Origin: Candidatus Sericytochromatia bacterium
GTDB taxonomy: Bacteria; Cyanobacteriota; Sericytochromatia; UBA7694; JACMQJ01
Assembly: GCA_014377055.1 (NCBI GenBank)
Contig: JACMQJ010000065.1
Span: forward strand, 1 to 29,055
Direction of reading: 5' to 3'
Length of the DNA: 29,055 bases
Part shown: positions 25,646 to 29,055 of the stretch, in pieces
Layout: each line of letters opens with the position of its first letter
Numbering within the stretch: position 1 is the first letter of the stretch
Program-made: the position numbers and the translations under genes
Notes under the pieces: generated by a model
Told to the model about the DNA's origin: nothing
Database searches by the model: none
Seen by the model: the letters and a program-made list of their open reading frames with translations, nothing else

Positions 25646-25930
25646 TTAGTTAAAAGTTGGTTTGGTATAAGACTTATGATTATGGTTTTGATTATGTATG
25701 TCGGCTTTTCTATCGTGCTTTTGTGGATAATGATTTTTTTCATTAAATTTCTTTCTTGACTCTTCAACCATTGTCATGACATCATCTTTTTGGTTATGGA
25801 ATATTTTAGCTGGTTCTTCAACAATCTCGACCAACTTTTTGGTACCAAATTTTTTTACTAATAAGAATCCTGTTACTCCACTTGCAACTGTAACCAAAAG
25901 GCTTATTATAGTTTTATTTGTAGTGTTCAT
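25646..25930 (-). CDS. small single-pass membrane protein, YtxH-like
   Basis: This 94-residue protein has one hydrophobic helix (about residues 8-25, IISLLVTVASGVTGFLLV), a basic step (KKFGTKK), then a charged helix and a His/Asn/Lys-rich tail (about 65-94, with seven His). The layout of a short N-terminal helix followed by a charged amphipathic region resembles YtxH/gas-vesicle-like general stress proteins, but there is no decisive motif. AGGAG lies about 8 bases before the ATG and a good terminator follows, so it is probably a single-gene, well-translated unit. The His-rich tail could bind metal; this is speculation. Confidence 0.7.
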   Translation of the reverse strand: MNTTNKTIISLLVTVASGVTGFLLVKKFGTKKLVEIVEEPAKIFHNQKDDVMTMVEESRKKFNEKNHYPQKHDRKADIHNQNHNHKSYTKPTFN

Positions 25931-25969
25931 CAGTTTACTCCTAAATAATTTTACATTAATCTCTTAACT

Positions 25970-25998
25970 AAAGTTTACAACATATTATTACAAAATGT
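25970..25998 (+). repeat. direct repeat copy 1 (29 bp)
   Basis: It runs from AAAGTTTACAA to TACAAAATGT and matches copy 2 (26211-26239) at 26 of 29 positions. It lies 40 bases upstream of the - strand small membrane-protein start. Confidence 0.7.
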
Positions 25999-26179
25999 AA
26001 AATTATTTTTTAAATATTTATTCGATATTCATAGAAAATTATTATTAAAGATCATTATAAAACGACTTAAGGCTAAATTATTTTTATTAGTATAAAGCTT
26101 ACTAATCAACCACTCAGAGTCGATGCAACGATAAAGAATAAAATATCTAGGATTAATTTAACAATGTTATTCATAAATT

Positions 26180-26213
26180 TTTAATCAAATTATTTTTAAT
26201 TAATTTGATTAAA
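26180..26213. repeat. 13-bp inverted repeat in long spacer
   Basis: TTTAATCAAATTA (26180-26192) and TAATTTGATTAAA (26201-26213) are perfect arms around TTTTTAAT. It touches the second direct-repeat copy. The 354-base spacer (25931-26284) has no other gene that I can support; the repeats are its only structure, plus a third AAAGCTTAC near 26095. Confidence 0.6.
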
Positions 26214-26239
26214 GCTTACAATAAATTATTACAAAATGT
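26211..26239 (+). repeat. direct repeat copy 2 (29 bp)
   Basis: It runs from AAAGCTTACAA to TACAAAATGT and lies 241 bases after copy 1, in the same orientation, ending 46 bases before the ATG of the hydrolase gene. It may be a duplicated control site or the remnant of a small insertion. Confidence 0.7.
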
Positions 26240-26284
26240 TTAAAATATATAATCATTCATTTTTTTAATTTGTATTATCTGTTT

Positions 26285-27988
26285 ATGTGTTTTCAAAAAA
26301 AAAGTGAATTAATAAAAAAAGAGAATATCTTAGCAATTCGAGTTTCAGGAAATCCTTATGAGATTGGTTTCCAACATGGCGAACTGTTAAAAGAATATGT
26401 CAAAGATGGAGTTTATAAATATTTTTCTGGATATATTGTTTCTCTAATAAAAAATGACAAGCGTATCAAAGCTCAACCTCTTTTAAAATTGGCTTTAAAG
26501 TTTTTACAATCAAAATCACAAAAATTTATCAATCGTGTACCTTTGGATTTGAGGGAAGAAATAAGAGGCTTAGCTGACGGTAGTCAAATAAACTATGCTA
26601 CAGCACAAGAGGTATTTGTTTTACCTGAGATTATTTCTTATCTGGTTAATAAATTTAGTGGTGAAAACTATGCTTATAAGACTCATTTGAGTGGAGCATC
26701 TATTATGGGATGTACTAGTATTGTTGCTATGTCCGAGGCTACACAGAACAAAGAATTATTGCATGGTCGTAACTTCGATTTTATGGGTATAGATGCTTGG
26801 GACAAATATCCACTTGTGTCTTATGTTTATCCAGACAAATGTTTTAGCTACATATCTATCGGTTCTGTGGGCTTGTCTGGAGGGGTTATAACAGCCATTA
26901 ATGAAAAACAAATTAGTTATGCGTTACATCAAAACTATACAAAAGAATTTAGTGAAAATAATCTACCAATACTGGCATTGGGTAATTTAATTATGAAATA
27001 TGCTGACGATCTTGATAAAGCCAAAGAAATTATTCTTTCAAGTAAATCAAATAGTGGCTGGAGTGTAATTATTTCTGATAACAAATCTAAAACTGCTTTT
27101 ATTGCTGAAATATGTGCTGATAAAGTTATTATAAGAGATATAGAAACTGATTTACTTGTTTATACTAATTCATATTTAGCTCCTGAGTTTCATGAAAAAG
27201 AAATAGTTATTTCGCCACCACTTAATATTAGTTCAAATATTAGATTTCAAAGAATAAATCAACTAGCAGCTAAAGATTATTTTAATATCACGCCTGAAAA
27301 TATTATTGCATATCTTGGCGATCGCTACGATACAACATCTGAAAAAGAAAGAGTTTATGGTTACAGTATTTCGCAAAATCATACTGTTGCTAGTGTTGTT
27401 TTTGCACCCGATAGAAATACATTTTGGTTAGCATCTGGTAAAACTCCTGTCTGTAATAATAAATATCTTGCTTTTAGTTTTGATTTTGAGCAAATGAAAA
27501 AAAATAATTTACCAACAATAGAAGGTCATAAATTTACTAAAGATACTGATAATCAAGCTCTCAAATTAATTATGGAGTCAAATACCGAATATGAAGCACA
27601 TCAATTTGAAAAATCTTTAAAATGTATGTTGAAGGCTTCTAAATTATGTGGTAATGAGGAGCCTAATATGTATTATTTATCAGGAATGTTATATATAAAA
27701 CTGTATAATTTTGAAAAATCTTTTAAGTATCTTCAATTAGCTTATGACCATGAACAAGATATATATAAATCTGGTGTAATTAAGCTTTGGTTGGGAAGAT
27801 TAGCTGATTTGACCGATAGAAGAGATAAAGCAGTAAAGCACTATCGTTATGTTGAACAAATGGATAGAAACATATATCATGAAATTTATGAATTAGCTAA
27901 AAAAGGTATCAGAAAACCTTATAATAAAAAGTCTATTAAATATATTAATCTGGCTATTTGGTATGGTGAAGAGTTGGTCGCTAAATAA
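26285..27988 (+). CDS. C45-type autoproteolytic acyltransferase/hydrolase with C-terminal TPRs
   Basis: The core is an Ntn-hydrolase of the C45 family (acyl-CoA:6-aminopenicillanate acyltransferase-like), which cleaves itself and then uses the new N-terminal Cys on an amide or ester. The predicted cleavage site is GCTSI with nucleophile C143, followed by ELLHGRNFDFM (R162, N163, D165) and SVGLSGGVITAINEKQ, all typical. A helical pro-region (about 15-140, with the GNPYEIGFQHGELL family start) precedes it. After about residue 410 the chain changes to TPR-like repeats (MYYLSGMLYIKLYNFEKSFKYLQLAYDH and following). Core plus TPR is longer than usual. I start at the ATG at 26285; a TTG five codons upstream is possible, and neither has a Shine-Dalgarno. 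No signal peptide is clear. The substrate is unknown. Confidence 0.82.
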   Translation: MCFQKKSELIKKENILAIRVSGNPYEIGFQHGELLKEYVKDGVYKYFSGYIVSLIKNDKRIKAQPLLKLALKFLQSKSQKFINRVPLDLREEIRGLADGSQINYATAQEVFVLPEIISYLVNKFSGENYAYKTHLSGASIMGCTSIVAMSEATQNKELLHGRNFDFMGIDAWDKYPLVSYVYPDKCFSYISIGSVGLSGGVITAINEKQISYALHQNYTKEFSENNLPILALGNLIMKYADDLDKAKEIILSSKSNSGWSVIISDNKSKTAFIAEICADKVIIRDIETDLLVYTNSYLAPEFHEKEIVISPPLNISSNIRFQRINQLAAKDYFNITPENIIAYLGDRYDTTSEKERVYGYSISQNHTVASVVFAPDRNTFWLASGKTPVCNNKYLAFSFDFEQMKKNNLPTIEGHKFTKDTDNQALKLIMESNTEYEAHQFEKSLKCMLKASKLCGNEEPNMYYLSGMLYIKLYNFEKSFKYLQLAYDHEQDIYKSGVIKLWLGRLADLTDRRDKAVKHYRYVEQMDRNIYHEIYELAKKGIRKPYNKKSIKYINLAIWYGEELVAK

Positions 27989-28252
27989 GTGGTATTAATA
28001 GATACAGCTAGATACTAAGCATAATAATTAACAAAAATATTATTAATAATACTTCATAGTAAATTTACATTATCTTAAAAATATAATATATTCTTAATGA
28101 TGAGAGAATAATTATATTTTTTTATGCAAAAGTACCACATTACAATCTCTTTATTAAGTATTTTGTTTTTAAATTTATCTTAACTTAAAAATTGTCTATA
28201 TCAATAATTTAAGAAAGATAATATATTTAGATCAAGAAGAAGGAATAATTAA
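27989..28252. other. 264-base spacer without a gene
   Basis: It is very AT-rich. The only structure noted is a 14-bp palindrome, TATTATTAATAATA, at 28038-28051, which may be chance. No clear terminator or promoter was found. Confidence 0.4.
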
Positions 28253-29055
28253 ATGGTTTCTTATCCTGAATTAGAATCAATAATTGGGGAAAAATATCAG
28301 ATAAAAGCGCTGATAGGCAAAGGTGCTACAGCTTTTGTCTATAAGGCTACCCATCGTTATTTACAAACAGATATTGCCCTAAAAATATTATCTCCAGAAC
28401 TCTCTGAAAGAGATAAAAAGATTGAGGATATTTTCTTTGAAGAAGCTTCACATCTGTCAAAGATGGATCACCCAAATCTAGTTAGAGTTTTAGATGCTGA
28501 TAAAATGGGTGGTTATAGTTATATTGCGATGGAACTACTCTATGGTGTGAGTTTAGAGCAGATGATCAAAGATAAAATAATAATCAAACCGACGCAAGCT
28601 CTAAAAATAATTAGAGATGTTTGTTATGCACTAGAATATTCTCTAACTTTTGGTTTTGTTCATAGAGATGTCAAGCCAGCCAATATAATGATCATGCCTG
28701 ACGATAAAGTTAAAATACTAGATTTTGGTTTATCAAAAAAAATAGGACAACCTGTTAAATATCAAATTATAGGTGGTCCAATGTGCGGAACACTTTATTA
28801 TATGTCACCTGAACAGCTCACTGATTCTGATAGAGTGGATCAGAGAGCTGATTTATATTCTATTGGAGCAACTCTTTATCATGCTATTATAGGTAAAGTA
28901 CCATTTGAAACAAATAATCTTTCTGAATTGGTTTCAATGCAAATAAATAATATACCTGTACCACCTGTTAATTTATCTCCAGATGTCAGTTATGAACTAT
29001 CAAGCATGATCATGAAATTACTAGAAAAATCAGCTTCTAAGAGATATAGTACATA
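28253..29055 (+). CDS. Hanks-type Ser/Thr protein kinase, 5' part (runs off the window)
   Basis: The frame is open from the ATG to the window end, 267 codons, and lacks its C-terminus. The kinase core is complete to the late lobe: Gly loop IGKGATAFVYKA (21-32), ATP-binding K44 in IALKIL, alpha-C Glu near residues 63-64, catalytic loop HRDVKPANIM (H137, R138, D139), metal-binding DFG (D157) and the activation-segment end GTLYYMSPEQ. All catalytic residues are present, so it should be active. It belongs to the PknB-like class that often carries sensor or scaffold domains after the kinase. AGAAGGA (28237-28243) supports the start. Its targets are unknown. Confidence 0.93.
   Translation, partial: MVSYPELESIIGEKYQIKALIGKGATAFVYKATHRYLQTDIALKILSPELSERDKKIEDIFFEEASHLSKMDHPNLVRVLDADKMGGYSYIAMELLYGVSLEQMIKDKIIIKPTQALKIIRDVCYALEYSLTFGFVHRDVKPANIMIMPDDKVKILDFGLSKKIGQPVKYQIIGGPMCGTLYYMSPEQLTDSDRVDQRADLYSIGATLYHAIIGKVPFETNNLSELVSMQINNIPVPPVNLSPDVSYELSSMIMKLLEKSASKRYST

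Overview
The window is AT-rich (roughly 30% GC by eye) bacterial DNA. Two lipobox lipoproteins and a SctU/FlhB-type export protein point to a diderm bacterium. No rRNA, tRNA or recognisable housekeeping marker is present, so the lineage is not settled. The mix of an OmpR/HAMP-kinase pair, tandem GspE-N/MshEN-type repeats, a Hanks-type kinase and many TPR proteins is compatible with a Vampirovibrionia/Melainabacteria-like organism, but that is only a guess.

Layout. (1) 0.1-3.4 kb: a SctU/FlhB export-switch gene at the left edge, then a convergent parA-parB pair, with a small palindrome-rich intergenic block between them. (2) 3.6-10.7 kb: genes on the + strand for a phospholipase D lipoprotein, a protein made only of MshEN-like repeats, FabF, a lipoprotein with an expandable Thr/Ala tract, a fatty acid hydroxylase/sterol desaturase family membrane protein and an unrecognised 396-residue protein. 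(3) 10.7-12.8 kb: an OmpR-type response regulator and HAMP histidine kinase operon on the - strand. (4) 12.9-25 kb: the most unusual part. It holds two paralogous TPR proteins, a degenerate RecF/OLD-like ATPase, a GT2 glycosyltransferase, a sulfotransferase fused to a 2-oxoglutarate/Fe(II) oxygenase, a glutathione S-transferase, a second stand-alone 2OG oxygenase and a 1695-residue beta-rich protein with no signal peptide. (5) 25-29 kb: a hotdog thioesterase, a small membrane protein, a C45-type Ntn hydrolase fused to TPRs, and the 5' part of a Ser/Thr kinase cut by the window end.

How they may work together. Region 4 contains a hydroxylase pair, a glycosyltransferase and a sulfotransferase beside a giant protein with a Pro/Thr-rich linker. 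Its three divergent intergenic regions (about 13.7, 18.25 and 19.82 kb) share a related AT-rich element built around AGTATA(A/G)CTAAT; the first two copies are large dyads. My inference is a co-regulated protein-modification island that hydroxylates, glycosylates and/or sulfates a secreted surface protein. The giant gene's likely promoter has five TTTA units in its -35/-10 spacer, as expected of a phase-variable switch. These are hypotheses from sequence alone.
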